A stretch of 64,000 bases of DNA from Anisakis pegreffii (Eukaryota; Nematoda; Chromadorea; Rhabditida; Anisakidae): assembly GCA_035041965.1 (NCBI GenBank), contig JAPYMA010000054.1, positions 1 to 64,000 on the forward strand. Reading direction: 5' to 3'. The notes beneath the pieces are model-generated. The model made no database searches, was not told the DNA's origin, and was given only the letters and a program-made list of their open reading frames with translations. Shown here in pieces: positions 30,091 through 42,121 of the stretch. A program made the translations under genes and the position numbers. Numbering within the stretch: position 1 is the first letter of the stretch; the number at the start of each line of letters is the position of its first letter.

Positions 30091-33000
30091 TGTTGACCTG
30101 ATCAGCATTTATGCCACAATTCTCCCTGATGATGCGTCCCTCTTCCAACGTGACAGCCATAGAAGTTCGATCCTTACCGCTTTTACAGGTCAGTATAGCT
30201 AGCCCATTCAGTGCTGCATTCACGCACATCGCTAGCCGAAATATGCTCATATTCTTGTTCGATGGACACGTATTCACCTGGAAATTTCGCGATTTTAACG
30301 CAAAATTAGTCAATTTGCTGGTCATTTAGCAATAGTTGATAGAGCAATGTAAAAGAAATTGAACTTACTGACCGCTATGCATAATTCATTGATGACATCC
30401 GAGACACACGCATCCAACTGTTTCATACCACTCGCATATGCTTGTAATGAATTCGCTGCCACAATGTTGATGGTCTCCTCCAACGATGAATCTCCGGCTA
30501 TCGATTGTGCGAAAGTTGCCTCATGATTCACACCCATATTCCAGAATATTGCCACCACATTCAGCCATTGTCCACCGCGTAACTTCTCCGGTAATCCCTG
30601 CGATTAATATGCTAGGTAAGACCTTTGTGATCATTCATGCGGCGATTCCATTACGAATAACGTTCGCTTGAGTGCGAGATGCTTAGGATTATAGTTGTTG
30701 GTTTCTTGGAAGGATATGAAGGATGTATAATAATGATTGATGAAAATGATATTAACAGAATAATATAAAAACCTGGAAGATGTTCGAGGGGAGTGGTATC
30801 TGAACAGTGAGTTTTGCACGATCTCCACCAATCACTGGAATACACGTTGAACTAACGGATGAGGTGCACTGAACAAATTTGAAGACCACTCGATCCTGCA
30901 GCGATGACCAACACTCGCGTGCATCCTCCATCATGCCTCGCTCATCACCATAGCACGACAACAACGAAAACACCTAACAATACGCTTTTATTATCTAAAA
31001 ATCGCATTTCATTGTCTTCAAAGAAGAGAATCTCAATTAATTTCTTGTCTTGAACACGATGAGACACTCGAAAAGCAATAATGACTCGAGCGATAATTCA
31101 ATAATCACATTCATTACCAATTGATCACAGGTGAATTAATTTTGTTTTTATTATTTTTTTGATCTGCTTTCTCATAGAGAACGAAGACAGGTCGCAAGGT
31201 AATCGCAAGGTAAACAGTGAATGATAGAACCGAAACGATCTCATGAAATAAGCACGCAACTATTATGTCAAAGACAATGCAGTAACATACAGTAACAAGC
31301 GGAGGATAGCTATCCCATGCAGACACATCACCTCGTTCCAGTGCTGTCAATAACGCCGTACTCACAATGGTGACGGCTTGTGACAGGACTAAATCACTTC
31401 TAAGTTGAATGTGGTAGTAGAGCTGACAATCTGATGACTTTCGTAGAGAGAGTACAATGCCTGAAATGTTATCACATCAACAACAGTGCTAATGACAACA
31501 TCAAAATAGATTGATATTACCTAAATATTGAGCGTCTAGCAGGCTGTCAATCAGCTGTATCATCACGTCCAACGATGAATTCAACGCTTGTCGAGCACTT
31601 TTCTCGTAATCTTTTCTCACGTCCTGAAACGTTCATTTTTGTTTCACTGAAACAAAAACTTATTCTATTCTGACAACACAATTGCACAAGTTTATAGTAA
31701 CTGAATTTTATTTCGGATAACAACCATTACCATATCTGATGCAATCAACAAAAAACTCACATCTTTATCGCAAATCGAATCGATAACAGCCATTTTTGTA
31801 TTCAAACTAATAATCGAAGCATCCAGTGTGTCCAGCTGACTATCCAAACCCTCCGGTACCACACTCTTATCCTGCAATTGATCACCGATAAAGACCAGAT
31901 CCATACCATCGCCTATTAGACTCCAATTTCATGCATAAGAATTCACAGATGCAGGAGGGGTTTACGCACTTTGCACTCTGATTCTGACATTCAATTTATT
32001 TGAAACATTTCAACGAAATTAAAATGCTGCACAAGACGAACAAATTACAACTTGATACCTTATCAATAATTCGCCCGTGTGCTGTCTGTAAACGTCCCCA
32101 TTCACATAACAAATCGACCAGAATGCCTACACCCGGAAAAGAACTTATCAAATCGATCAGATTTTCGTGTAACTGAAAAAAAAACAATTCACCACAACAA
32201 TTCCTCACATGAACAAATAACCCAATTAAGTAATTTAAGTGACAATTAAGTGAATGAACCAATTCAAGTAACCAAGCAGAAACAATCACCTGCTTGATGT
32301 CAGCCAGTAACTGCACTCCAGTTTTATCGATACTACCGAAACTAGCGATATGCCAGTCAGTTTCAATCCGTCGGCTCAACGCACCGATCGTTGCTTTGGC
32401 GTCGAGCAGAACACGTCTTCGATGAAAGAATCGCGAATCAAGAATATGATCCACTTTATTTGGATCGTTCAGAGAAGAGTGCAATGCGACTCGTTGACGC
32501 GATAAACCACCGTGCTGAATCAATTACTGTTGACCTTATTCCATAGTTGGCAATATGAAAGCATTCCAATTTTTTAAAGTATATAAAAAGCAACCGCAAA
32601 TCTCAGCGGAATCGCACTGGCTGTCCCAACGGTGATGTAAGAATGCACATGATTCTCAACGCTGAATTGTTGAACGTGTAAATTGGTCGGAACGGCGCCG
32701 AAAGCCACTCGAAATTTCTCGATTGATGGACGGAAAGAAGGACCCGCATAACTCTCCAAAAATTCCAGAGAATTCACATAGGTCTCTTGATTGGACGAGA
32801 TGCATCTGAAAGGTTTTCATTCAAAAATGAAACTTCCATTGAAATGGATGAACAATGAGAATTCAGTGTTCAGAAGTGTGCAAAAATATCCGAAAAGTGT
32901 GAAAATATTCAGTGACCTCAAGCAGTTATGCAAGCAATCGATCTGCTCTTGAGGCATAGACCAAAGTCTGGATTCCATTTGTAGTTTCATTTCGTGAGAC

Positions 33001-34330
33001 CATTTCAGGAAAAGTTTCACCATTTGGGTGGGTAACAGTACACTCAATTTACTTTCCCACATAATTTCTTTGCAAAGAATTTTTCGCGACGGAAGACTTA
33101 AATGCTGAAAGATAAGTAATTTGAGAAGTTGAATTGGAAACTTTTTGGAGGATAGTTACTGAAAAAATGTGGAGAATTTGAGAATTATTGTGTGAAATTA
33201 GAAAAAGTTGTTATGAAGCTATAAGGTTTTCAGAGATTATGCTCTATCACATGCACTGAAAATGAAGAGGATTTATAGACGATTTCTGTGCAATTTCGGA
33301 AAGCGGCATAAAAATGGAAAATGTAAGAGAAACGAAATAGAATTCACTTGTGAAACCGAAAATTTATGCGTTTTCTTGAAAGGATTCGTTAAATAGAACG
33401 ATGTAAAGCCATTTGTAGTTGGAGAAGAGTCAATGGTGGACGATGGCGTTGCTATATTAAAGAAACGATCGGCGACCTCGTCCAACTCTGCTTGAGCCAT
33501 TCGATGTGAACAAACAGCCAACTGCACGTTGAAACGAAACTCTTATGCAAATTTAGGGCCGATACAGAAAATTCCAATGAAAATGTACAAATTGAAATGA
33601 CACTTCATGTGAATATACCAAAATTTGTATAAATCAGTGAAAGAAACTCTCATTACCCATGTAATCTCCTTGCAAATTTCCAATATTAGCTGTATTCAAA
33701 TTTTGTTTGAATTCCATACAATAGAAAGGAATTGATTCATTCACACAGTAATTTGAGTGCAAAATGAATTGGAAAGATTTTGAGAGGCGCTGCATACAAC
33801 TGAGAAATTTTATACCTTAACCATCCATTTTTCACGCTGCTTCTCGTCCTTGGCAAACAATTTAATGGCACCGGTACTGAACGAAACGCTGAATGCGAAT
33901 TTGCTTTTATCCTCACATTCAAACGTATCAATTCGTGTCTTTTCAACAACTACCACCAATGGATCCGAAGCAGTCTCGTCACATTGCATTACCAGAATGT
34001 TACCGCGTAACTTCACCTATTATTTATGACTTACTTTCACTTCACACTTGAATCATTAACTTAACACTACAATTGCCGTGACTCAATCGAATCGCACGAG
34101 TCTCCAAAACAGGATTTTCTGATACAAAATCACAATTTGTAATGTATACGAGAATTGAAGGAGTCACATTGAAATGACACTATTGATAGTCACATGGTAA
34201 CGAAGGAAACGATTACATGAACATTTCTGATTCCAGCACTGGTCTCCAACTGTAAGTCATCAGCTAAATCGTCGTCGAGCTGCGATGCGAATATCCACTT
34301 GAAGATATCCACTGCATTGTCGTCTTCCAT
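29835..34330 (-). CDS. INPP4: Inositol polyphosphate 4-phosphatase (INPP4 family)
   Basis: Removes the 4-phosphate from phosphatidylinositol 3,4-bisphosphate, ending PI3-kinase signals at membranes. Exons in transcription order: 34330-34217, 34016-33816, 33521-33348, 33104-32917, 32805-32595, 32514-32290, 32172-~32059, 31912-31761, 31623-31521, 31460-31291, 30973-30773, 30597-30373, 30277-30098 and 29999-29835, about 807 residues against 920-980 in mammals. The catalytic P-loop CKSGKDRT (CX5R type) is in the exon at 30277. Other family marks are EKLRGGQWLNV, the LRSDLV segment and the C-terminal DGVRRENC with LRPPAGTYSQG. The N-terminal 100 residues look like a PH-type fold ending EKWMVK. All junctions keep phase except 32172-32059 to 31912, where one extra base is needed; a donor about 10 bases further on would fix it. 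The ATG at 34330 is the first in the exon, but the frame is open upstream, so more 5' sequence is possible. Confidence 0.93.
30052..30090. repeat. ATA microsatellite
   Basis: An AATAAT-type run in the intron just after the catalytic-loop exon of the INPP4 gene. Confidence 0.9.
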
Positions 34331-35947
34331 TTCTTTGATATCTGTCTGCATTAACATTCGAATATTCTGTCAATTGATCAATCAACCAATCAATCGATAC
34401 TAATCATATTCGATCGGAACATTGATTGTGAGTTGATCAGAGATTCGATTCGCTTACTAAGGATGATCGAGTCGATTCGGATAACAACTCAACGAGATTC
34501 TAGCGAACAGCTGGACTGAGATGTATGGCTGCACTATGTGATTACAATAACAAAATCAAGAACCTAGACAACCGAAACATCTACACATCAAAGTATTTAC
34601 AATGAATAGTCAAACGTCACAATAGACTTGCAATCATTGAATGGTCGAAAAATTATTGGAGAAGAAGAATAAAAAAATTTGGTGAAAATTGTTTGATTTT
34701 ATCAATGAAGATGACGATATCGATCTAAGTTACTATTCATTCGTCTTTTCATTCGTAAAGCAGTTACGATATACGCGAAACGATTTTATGTGTTGTATAA
34801 TAATATTGCTGTGAAATTTCATAAAATTTTTATGATTAAAATTTGACATGAATAATGAATGTACAAACAAATATTTCAGAATAAACTCATGCAGTCAATC
34901 GATACGAAATGTGCTTATTTCCAATATAACACACAACAACAACAATCTCAATCCCATTTTATGCTTGTGAATATGTTCAATTATCACAATAATATATCAC
35001 TATAATCAAGCGAATGTTCATTGAAAATTCAGAAATTCTCCTCGAAGGCATTTCTCCGCTGCATAATTCCTCACTACTATGAATTATGTGTGTATAAAAA
35101 GCACGGTATCGAAAGAATATCTCTTATAATACGACATCGTTATATAGTGCGTACAAATTGGCGAGTTGACAGGGTTTGATTGATATTGACGGATGGTCAG
35201 GGGCAAGCTAAACAATTTATAAACGTCGTTGATATTGTTTGTTGTCATTATTAGTTAATACTGCTGCTATCCTATCCATTTAGAGATACATTCACTCATC
35301 CCTCCGTCCATGCATGTAATATCCACCATGCATGCATTTCACTTCTTCGAGAACCGAATAGACACGAACATTTCATTTCAAAGCGCTAAATTCGAAACAA
35401 TTTTGCTTGAAGTGTGCTATTTTCGTGGATATATAATGCGAAAAGTCTTGTGACCCTCATCCAGAAACCAGAAAATCTCATGAAAAACCCATAGGTCACA
35501 TGGGGAATCGTTTGGGAAAGCGTTTAAACTTATAGTATCGCTCGTCGTGAGCAAAGTTACCGTACTCATGCCACACACAACACGTCAAGCGAATGCCGTT
35601 TTTTTTTAACTTCTCACCTTGTAAATTTGTCCAGATATCAGATAAAATGTCTTTTGATATAAGCACTGAATTGTTTGTTGCCAAATTCGGAGTCTCTTAT
35701 TGAAAGTAAATGTTTATGCGTCGAAAAGCACTGAATACAACATCGAATAATTCTAAAATTACAACTCAAATTTCGACAAAATTTCAACGGAAACGTTCCA
35801 CAAACTGTTAAAAAAGAGCCAATCGTCACAACTTTAAATTAAAAGGTATAACGAGTATTAATAAAACCAAAACTTAGAAACATGCATGCACCTTTACAAT
35901 ATAACACAGCACTAACATATCATAATTCATACAATACACAAATTCTG
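34331..35947. other. Intergenic stretch
   Basis: AT-rich DNA between the INPP4 start and the COA5 stop. No exon was recognised. A frame at 35496-35829 on the minus strand (ILSDIWTNLQGEKL) has no splice or family support. Confidence 0.45.
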
Positions 35948-36626
35948 CTATAAATCTCCTTTACGACCTCGGAACCTCGACCTCATATCGACCTAAAAAT
36001 GAAATTATTCATTCAGAAACAAGCATAAATCGATAGCAAACATCTCGGAATGAGGTTCGACTTATTCTTGGAATGATCAAAACATTCCTTCTGCGATAAT
36101 TTAAAAAGATTGAGAATCTTTCAGAATGAAAATCGATAGTAGAATTTCTGAAATCTAGATGACTATTGACGTAAAGCTTGAGAATTTCAACTTGCAACAT
36201 TTCAAGGATCAAGAAAAGGAATTTTGATGTATTACACGATAGGAAGCAATGCAGCAAGGTTTAATTTTTTATTGGAATGAAAAGGAATCGGTTAGAATCA
36301 AATCAGACCAAAGATCGTTTGCAGTCGGAAAAGTTCGAGAGAAGTTGGAAACATCGTTCAGGTACGGATCCATCGGTTGCGGAAATACACTCTTTGGCTG
36401 GACGTCGCAACTTTTGCACACATTCCGATTCCTGTAGACATTCGAAACAGTGAAAGGTGACACTAAATAGAACAATAAAAAGTCTGAAATCGAAAGTTGC
36501 ACTGACCTTAATACAACGTTTCAACTCTTGCCGAAGTCGATCACAAGATCTGCCAGATGAATGTTGCTCGGCAATGGCCTCATCTTCGAATTCCTTTTGC
36601 ACTGCCTTCTGATGAAGAGAAGACAT
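35948..36626 (-). CDS. COA5: Cytochrome c oxidase assembly factor 5 (PET191 family)
   Basis: Small intermembrane-space protein needed to assemble mitochondrial complex IV. Three exons, 36626-36507, 36431-36309 and 35992-35948, join in phase 0 and give 95 residues (human 74). The sequence shows a twin CX9C array typical of Mia40 substrates: Cys28 and Cys38 are nine residues apart, as are Cys67 and Cys77, with Cys44 and Cys55 between them. The family signature follows the last cysteine: CKRSLVDMRSRFRGRKGDL, which matches the conserved CKRS-x-RxRFRGRKG end. The N-terminal 25 residues (MSSLHQKAVQKEF) are extra compared with the human protein. It lies 1.1 kb downstream of the small membrane-protein gene on the same strand, and both may serve mitochondria, though for the neighbour this is inference. 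Confidence 0.93.
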
Positions 36627-37136
36627 CTGGAAATGCTGAAAATATTTCATTTGAATTGAGTAAATATTCGCTTACTCAGTCGACTATTATATGAATAACT
36701 AGCGATTGCAATGAGCTTGAATGAACCCCAAATGGCGCGAAATGAGGTCACAGACTCAGAGTAGGTTACGCCGCCTAGCTTCTGGCTCGCCCCTTTCCCT
36801 CTTTATAAGGTCCGCTACCCACCAAAGTGCTCTTATCGAAGCTTTCAGATTGTTTTTGATAAAATCTCAACCTTAAGGCATACCGGGAGTTCATAGGCAT
36901 GAATGGAGTTAAGTTTTCTGGTTTCTGTCGTCCTTTCATACCCCAGCTCCCTCATTCGTTGATGTTCTTTTATGGAATCCCCACTGCAATGACAAGAAGT
37001 CATCCGTTTCGTTTTCAACGGTATGAGGTCGCGGATGAAACAGAATCGAATGGAACAGAACGAATTTATTCTTGAAGATAATGAAACAAACAGATGAATA
37101 GTATCTCACAATACTATAATGAAACAATACTGTAAC

Positions 37137-37290
37137 AATCATTTGAATCTGAACTAATCTTCACAAAATAACAACAACAACAATGAATACAATCATAATC
37201 GTACTATCTGATCACGAAACCGTAACCATCATTCAAATTCGACCTAATCTCCCACAAAATAACAATGACAACAATAATCAAATTATAATC
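37137..37290. repeat. Diverged direct duplication
   Basis: A segment with ATTTGAATCTGAACTAATCT and CACAAAATAACAACAACAAC is followed about 90 bp later by a similar segment (ATTCAAATTCGACCTAATCT, CACAAAATAACAATGACAAC). Two old copies side by side upstream of COA5; no function is evident. Confidence 0.55.
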
Positions 37291-37739
37291 TTAATAATAT
37301 GATGCATATATGGTGAATTGCTAAAGCCCGACTTACTGTTACATCACGACAACAACGAAAACATCAACGACGTTACTAAACGAGTGAACAATCAACAAAC
37401 TAAACGAGCATTATGATGTGTACCTGATGATCAAATTCAAACTCGAGAAACTTTCATGTTTTGGTAATGTTGAACATATTAAATAATTTTACTAGATTTA
37501 CCTGTTTATCAAAACGAATTATTTGTAAATGGTCTCAAAATTGGTCAATCTAAGTCATAATTTACTGCATAAGGAACAAAACTGTGAAAAAGTACACGAA
37601 ATTAACCATTAAAATCAGATTAAAGAATGATTCAATTGGTGAAACTTAATTTTAATTGAATTTGCGAATAACAAAAATTTCATTGAACTGATTAAAGGTA
37701 CACGCTACTGCCTACAAATCCAGAATTATCACAACGCAT

Positions 37740-38168
37740 CTAATCATCAAGATCGAATGGTTTCGAGACCGGTGGCAGTGGTTCGCTGTGTGATTTTTCC
37801 ATATTGGCCAGTAAACGCTGTTTCATTTCTGCAGGAGAGTACAATCGCATCTCTCCAGTTGTTTCGTCACGTTTGTAGAATAAACTTTCGTTGAGTGTTA
37901 TCCCAATTAGTTTCCAGCCAATGAAGAATAGTATAAATGAGACGAATAAACGGCTGAAAATGAAAATCCTCTTCCGAATAAACGAATATTTTCAAAGATA
38001 TTTTTGAAAGAAACTACAAATGATTGGGAAAATCAGAATTTCCAGAAAATCAAGCGAGGATTTCCAAGAAACTTACCGTCTGCTAGCCTCCTTGTAGGTG
38101 AGCGCAACCGGTGGACGCCATGATCTAACAGCTTGTCGGTATCGTCTTCGCAATTCCCATACATACAT
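37740..38168 (-). CDS. Small single-span membrane protein, unknown
   Basis: Two exons, 38168-38077 and 37953-37740, splice in phase (CG|C) and give 101 residues. The N-terminal 31 residues are Arg-rich with aromatic residues (MYVWELRRRYRQAVRSWRPP). A hydrophobic span of about 18 residues (LFVSFILFFIGWKLIGI) follows, then a charged tail with Glu and Lys ending SKPFDLDD. The layout, a basic N-terminus before one membrane span, resembles small inner-mitochondrial-membrane proteins, but I do not recognise the family. The start is the only ATG before the conserved frame. It sits 110 bp behind the NOP10 stop on the same strand, a spacing typical of nematode operons, so it is probably co-transcribed with NOP10. 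Confidence 0.72.
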
Positions 38169-38278
38169 TTTACTTTGTTAAATTTAATTTTATATTTTTG
38201 TGTTACTATGATAAATATTACGAGTTGAATATTAAATAAATCAGCTCAATGTTCTTGTTCTTTGCGCGGTTTCGACTC

Positions 38279-38665
38279 TCACTTAGGTTCCGATTTGATT
38301 TTCTTCGAATGACCAAAAGATTTTTCCGATTCGAGTATATTTGGCTGATTGGCCGTCGCTTGGTCTGTCAGCAATAGACCGAAACGTTTCTTCGTAATTA
38401 TTCGGTATTGAGAGAACTGATCTTCTGGTGAAAAACGTGCCGGATGCGCGGATTTCGTCGGGTTTCCGGATGGATCAAATTCCTGAAAACAAAAAAATTT
38501 GTGGGTTGATTTGTCTAAACCTGATTGTGTGAGGTATTCTGGAGGTTAAGTTCGAATTTTGAGTTTAAAATGAAGGAATAAAGCCGAGATAAAGGCAAGA
38601 ACACAACTTACTTGGAACGTATACACTCGTTTGCCTCTGTCGTCAAGATAATACTTCAAATACAT
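38279..38665 (-). CDS. NOP10: H/ACA ribonucleoprotein subunit NOP10
   Basis: Part of the H/ACA complex, which makes pseudouridine in rRNA and snRNA in the nucleolus; it binds the catalytic subunit dyskerin. Two exons, 38665-38612 and 38482-38279, join in phase 0 and encode 85 residues. The start [18 protein letters not shown] matches the family N-terminus, and [18 protein letters not shown] then TIKK-like KKRF match its middle. The human protein ends after 64 residues. This one continues with about 20 more, rich in Ser, Lys and Glu ([16 protein letters not shown]), a tail that looks nuclear or nucleolar in character. It is the first gene of a likely two-gene operon. Confidence 0.95.
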
Positions 38666-40624
38666 CGCTTAGCAATCGAACAGAAAACGTTTTGAAGTAG
38701 TCTGAAATCAAAAACAAATCACTCTCAATATCTCGACGATAATTTCCCTACAACTAAGCACTCTCCAGCCCGAAACGTGAAAATCTCATTCAAACGTTTC
38801 AACGGAGAAATGAATTTAACAAAACAATGTCAAAATGATTTGATATCATAAGGGAGTGATCCGCCAATATCTAACAATGAGACGACAAACCAAAGAGCAA
38901 CTTCTATTGCCTTTTAAAGATTCCTGGATCTCATGTCTGCCGATCAACATGAGAGTGTATTGGTACCGTTGGATGGAGAAGAATTTCGGCTTTCTAAAAA
39001 TACTCATTGCACCCAAAGGAATACGCTCTGTTGCTTAGAAATCTTTAATTTTCTGAAGGTAGATCATACATGCCAATTGTGACTATTGATCATCACCATT
39101 GGTCTTGCCAAACGGCATAACTCTCCTAAGTTATCAATCGACGTCAGTACTTTAGCGTATTTTGATCTGCGCTACAACGTGGTATATGTATTGACCGTAT
39201 TCATTACCGTTAAGTGGGTAATAAATTCACATTTCTGAACACAAATCCAATGAATATCCGAGTTGCGTCACTTGGCGAAGAGCATTTCTACTGCGCACAT
39301 TCTCAGTGGATTAAAATCATTCGGAAATGGCTAATCTCAGTGAATAATGTATTGCAGATGAATGAGTTGTGGTGTGGCAATTCGTTTTGGAGTTGTTGTT
39401 TTATTGAAAATGATTTATATGGAGATTGTGAATTGAAAGAATGAATAGGGATTGAATTTAATGGGGAAGAATGGAATGAGAGTGAATTGGAAGTATGGGG
39501 ATAAGGAATGAGAAAATAGGTATAATATAGTGAGAATTTCATGAAGTTGGTGGTGGGAGGGACGAGAGTGATGTGACATCATGGAAATTTGACGTGAAAA
39601 TGGAGAGGGAGTGTGGGGAATGAATAGAATCCAGGTGAATGGCTTTTAGTGGGAGTGTCGATTCAGAAGGAATGCACACTTTTCAGATTCCCGTAAACAA
39701 CCCTCTCCCCACACTCCCTCTCCATTTTCACGTCAAATTTCCGTGATGTCTCATCACTCTCGTCCCTGTCACCACCCACTTCATTCTATTCTCATTATAT
39801 TGTACCTATTTTCTCAATCCTTATTCCCATCCTTCAATTCACTCTCATTCCATACTCCTCAATAAAATCCATACTCTACTGATTCCTTCACTTTACATTC
39901 TCAACTCCATTAATTCTCGATAGGATATGATAACCCAGAAGCGATTTGCCACACAACTCAGTATCAATTCTCACATATAACATCAAAATGAGAATTTCAT
40001 TTTCATTCCAATTGTCATCTTCTGTAGTTCCAAAGTAGTGTAATATCGTCGAGATTGTGGATTATGTTTACCTTATTACGAAGGAAGAATGCTTTGTGAA
40101 GTATTCCTAAACGAAGAGGATTCATGAGCATTCTTTGTGTTAAGAAGAATCCACAAATGATGCGTTTATCTGCTCGGTTATTCAGATCCGGCCTTGTTAT
40201 ATTGGGAAATGAAAGAAAGTCAAAAATTATTTGCAGTGATTTTTTACCTTCAATGCGTTTAGTTTGATTATTTTTATGTGCATTGTCAGTGCATTCAGTT
40301 TCGTGCCATTCTGATGACGTGTTACGTTGAAATAGATGATACTTTTGGGTGTTTATTCATTTCTATTGTCTGAGCAATGTTGAAAGTTTCACCAGTTCTT
40401 GAAAGAGCGTTTCAATCTGAAATATTTTCCGTTATACTTTCCTTGCTACACGTGTAATTAACTTCATAATAAGTACACCACTGAAAAACGTGTATTTTTG
40501 TGGTTTTTTGCGACAGTTTTATATCATTGAATACCTCTACGTTCGTATCTGATCGCACAGTTTACGATATTTCTCTTTAAGGAATTTTCTTCAAACTTCT
40601 CTCAATTCTCATACATCTACAACT
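38666..40624. other. Intergenic region between divergent genes
   Basis: Lies between NOP10 (minus) and the eIF4H-like gene (plus), so it should hold both promoters. It also contains the inverted repeat at 39432-39895. A plus-strand frame at 38856-39038 was not accepted as a gene. Confidence 0.5.
39432..39895. mobile_element. Foldback (long inverted repeat) element
   Basis: Two arms of about 190 bp, at roughly 39432-39620 and 39705-39895, are inverted copies of each other with scattered mismatches and small gaps. Examples: GACGTGAAAATGGAGAGGGA near 39590 matches the complement of the right arm near 39725, and GGGACGAGAGTGATG near 39560 matches CATCACTCTCGTCCC near 39752. A loop of about 85 bp lies between. 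A related element is at 60650-61070. No transposase frame is present, so this is a non-autonomous foldback or MITE-type repeat. Confidence 0.85.
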
Positions 40625-42121
40625 ATGGCGGCACGGTGAGATCTTTTTTCTTTTCTTTTGAATTTTCGTAAACTTTTTTGATTGTTTCGGTTGGAATTTT
40701 TTAATCCTACGAATGTTGAATGAAATTGGTAAAATATCTCTGGTTTCACGATTGTTCAGCAAAAATTTTGCACTCATTTCTCAAGAAAAGTTTGGATTTC
40801 TGTGTGAAAAAATATTTGAATTGCAGTGGTCGCACTCGCAAACCGATTCCAGAAGAAGGCCCGTACAAGGCATTTGTTGGGAATTTACCGTTCGATAGTG
40901 TGCAAGGGGATATCGATGCTATCTTCAAGGATTTAACGGTAGCAATTTGTCCGCTTCATTTTAATCCTCATAAAATATCGGTATAGAGTAATTTGTTAAG
41001 AGTAAGTATGTTGAATTACGAAATGGATGAAGAAAATGTTGGATGTTTCAGATCCGTGAAACGCGTATGATGCGTGATCATGAGTCGGATCGTTTCAAGG
41101 GTTTTGCTTATGTGGAATTTGCCACTCGCGAGGATTTAGAGCGCGCACTGGAATTGGATGGATGTGTGAGTTTTGATTGTTACTGTTATGGGTTTTTGTT
41201 TGTGTGTTGTTCGTTTTTAGTTGTGTCGTTGTGGAGATGTTAGGTGTGATTGCTTGGTTAATTAGTATCGATAATAGGAGCATGTGATTGTTATTATAGG
41301 GTAGTGATTAGTGATGGATTGTTGAATGAAACAGTGGGATGATTATTCGAGATGATGTAATGAAATCAGTTGCAGATGTTCGATAACCGTGTGCTGCGCA
41401 TAGATGTAGCAGACGCACCTCGAGGTCGTAGTGGGAATCGAGGAGGTTTTGGGGGACGTGGTGGAGGTCGCGGAGGAGGATTTAGAGGTGGGTTCATTCG
41501 TTTGTTGAGAGGTTGTTTTCGAATTTTATAGTGGTGATTTTGATGGTGATTTAGTAATGTTTCAGTAGTATTTCAGTTTGTTGTAATCGTTATTGTGATT
41601 AGGATTGTATTTGATTGTTGTTAATAATGATATTAGTGTTTGCAGATGAGGGGCGTGGAGGGCCACCAAGTTATGAACGGCAGTCGTTAGATCGGTCAGA
41701 TCGAGGTGGTGCTCAAGGAGGGTTCAGCGGTGGTCGTGGAGGGATGATGCGAGGTGGTGGGAGTAGGAGAGGACCCGGGGGTGGCTCATTTCCTCCGCCG
41801 GAAGAGGAATTCGTCGCACATCCAGCGGGTTAGTTTCTTTTTTAATTTTTTTTTGTTGAGACTGGTGAAAATTTTTGAACAGCTAATGCGAAGTTTTAGA
41901 ATTTCAGTCACATTTTCAAAGATTGTAATCCAATGAAAGAGGTTTCTGTCGAGATAAACCAATTGGGATTGAACAGTTCTGAGCAATTTTCAGAACCAGG
42001 ACGTCCGCGTCTGCAACTGAAACCGCGCACCACGGATCCAGAAGAGCTTGAAAGGATCAGGCAACGAGAAGAAGAGGAAACGAAAAAACGTCAAGCACAT
42101 ATCTTCGGTGCAAACATTTAG
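40625..42121 (+). CDS. EIF4H: eIF4H-like RNA-binding translation factor
   Basis: Stimulates the eIF4A helicase during translation initiation; the C. elegans relative is DRR-2. Exons 40625-40635, 40827-40938, 41052-41165, 41376-41487, 41646-41828 and 41994-42121 all agree in phase and give 219 residues. A single RRM covers about residues 15-95, with RNP2 AFVGNL and RNP1 KGFAYVEF. The stretch [12 protein letters not shown] is almost the same as in human eIF4H. A Gly/Arg-rich region follows ([13 protein letters not shown] and a second stretch), then Pro/Glu, and the C-terminus has the eIF4H/eIF4B-type motif [10 protein letters not shown] before a charged helix ending HIFGANI. The very short first exon (MAAR) is supported by the donor and phase. 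Confidence 0.95.
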
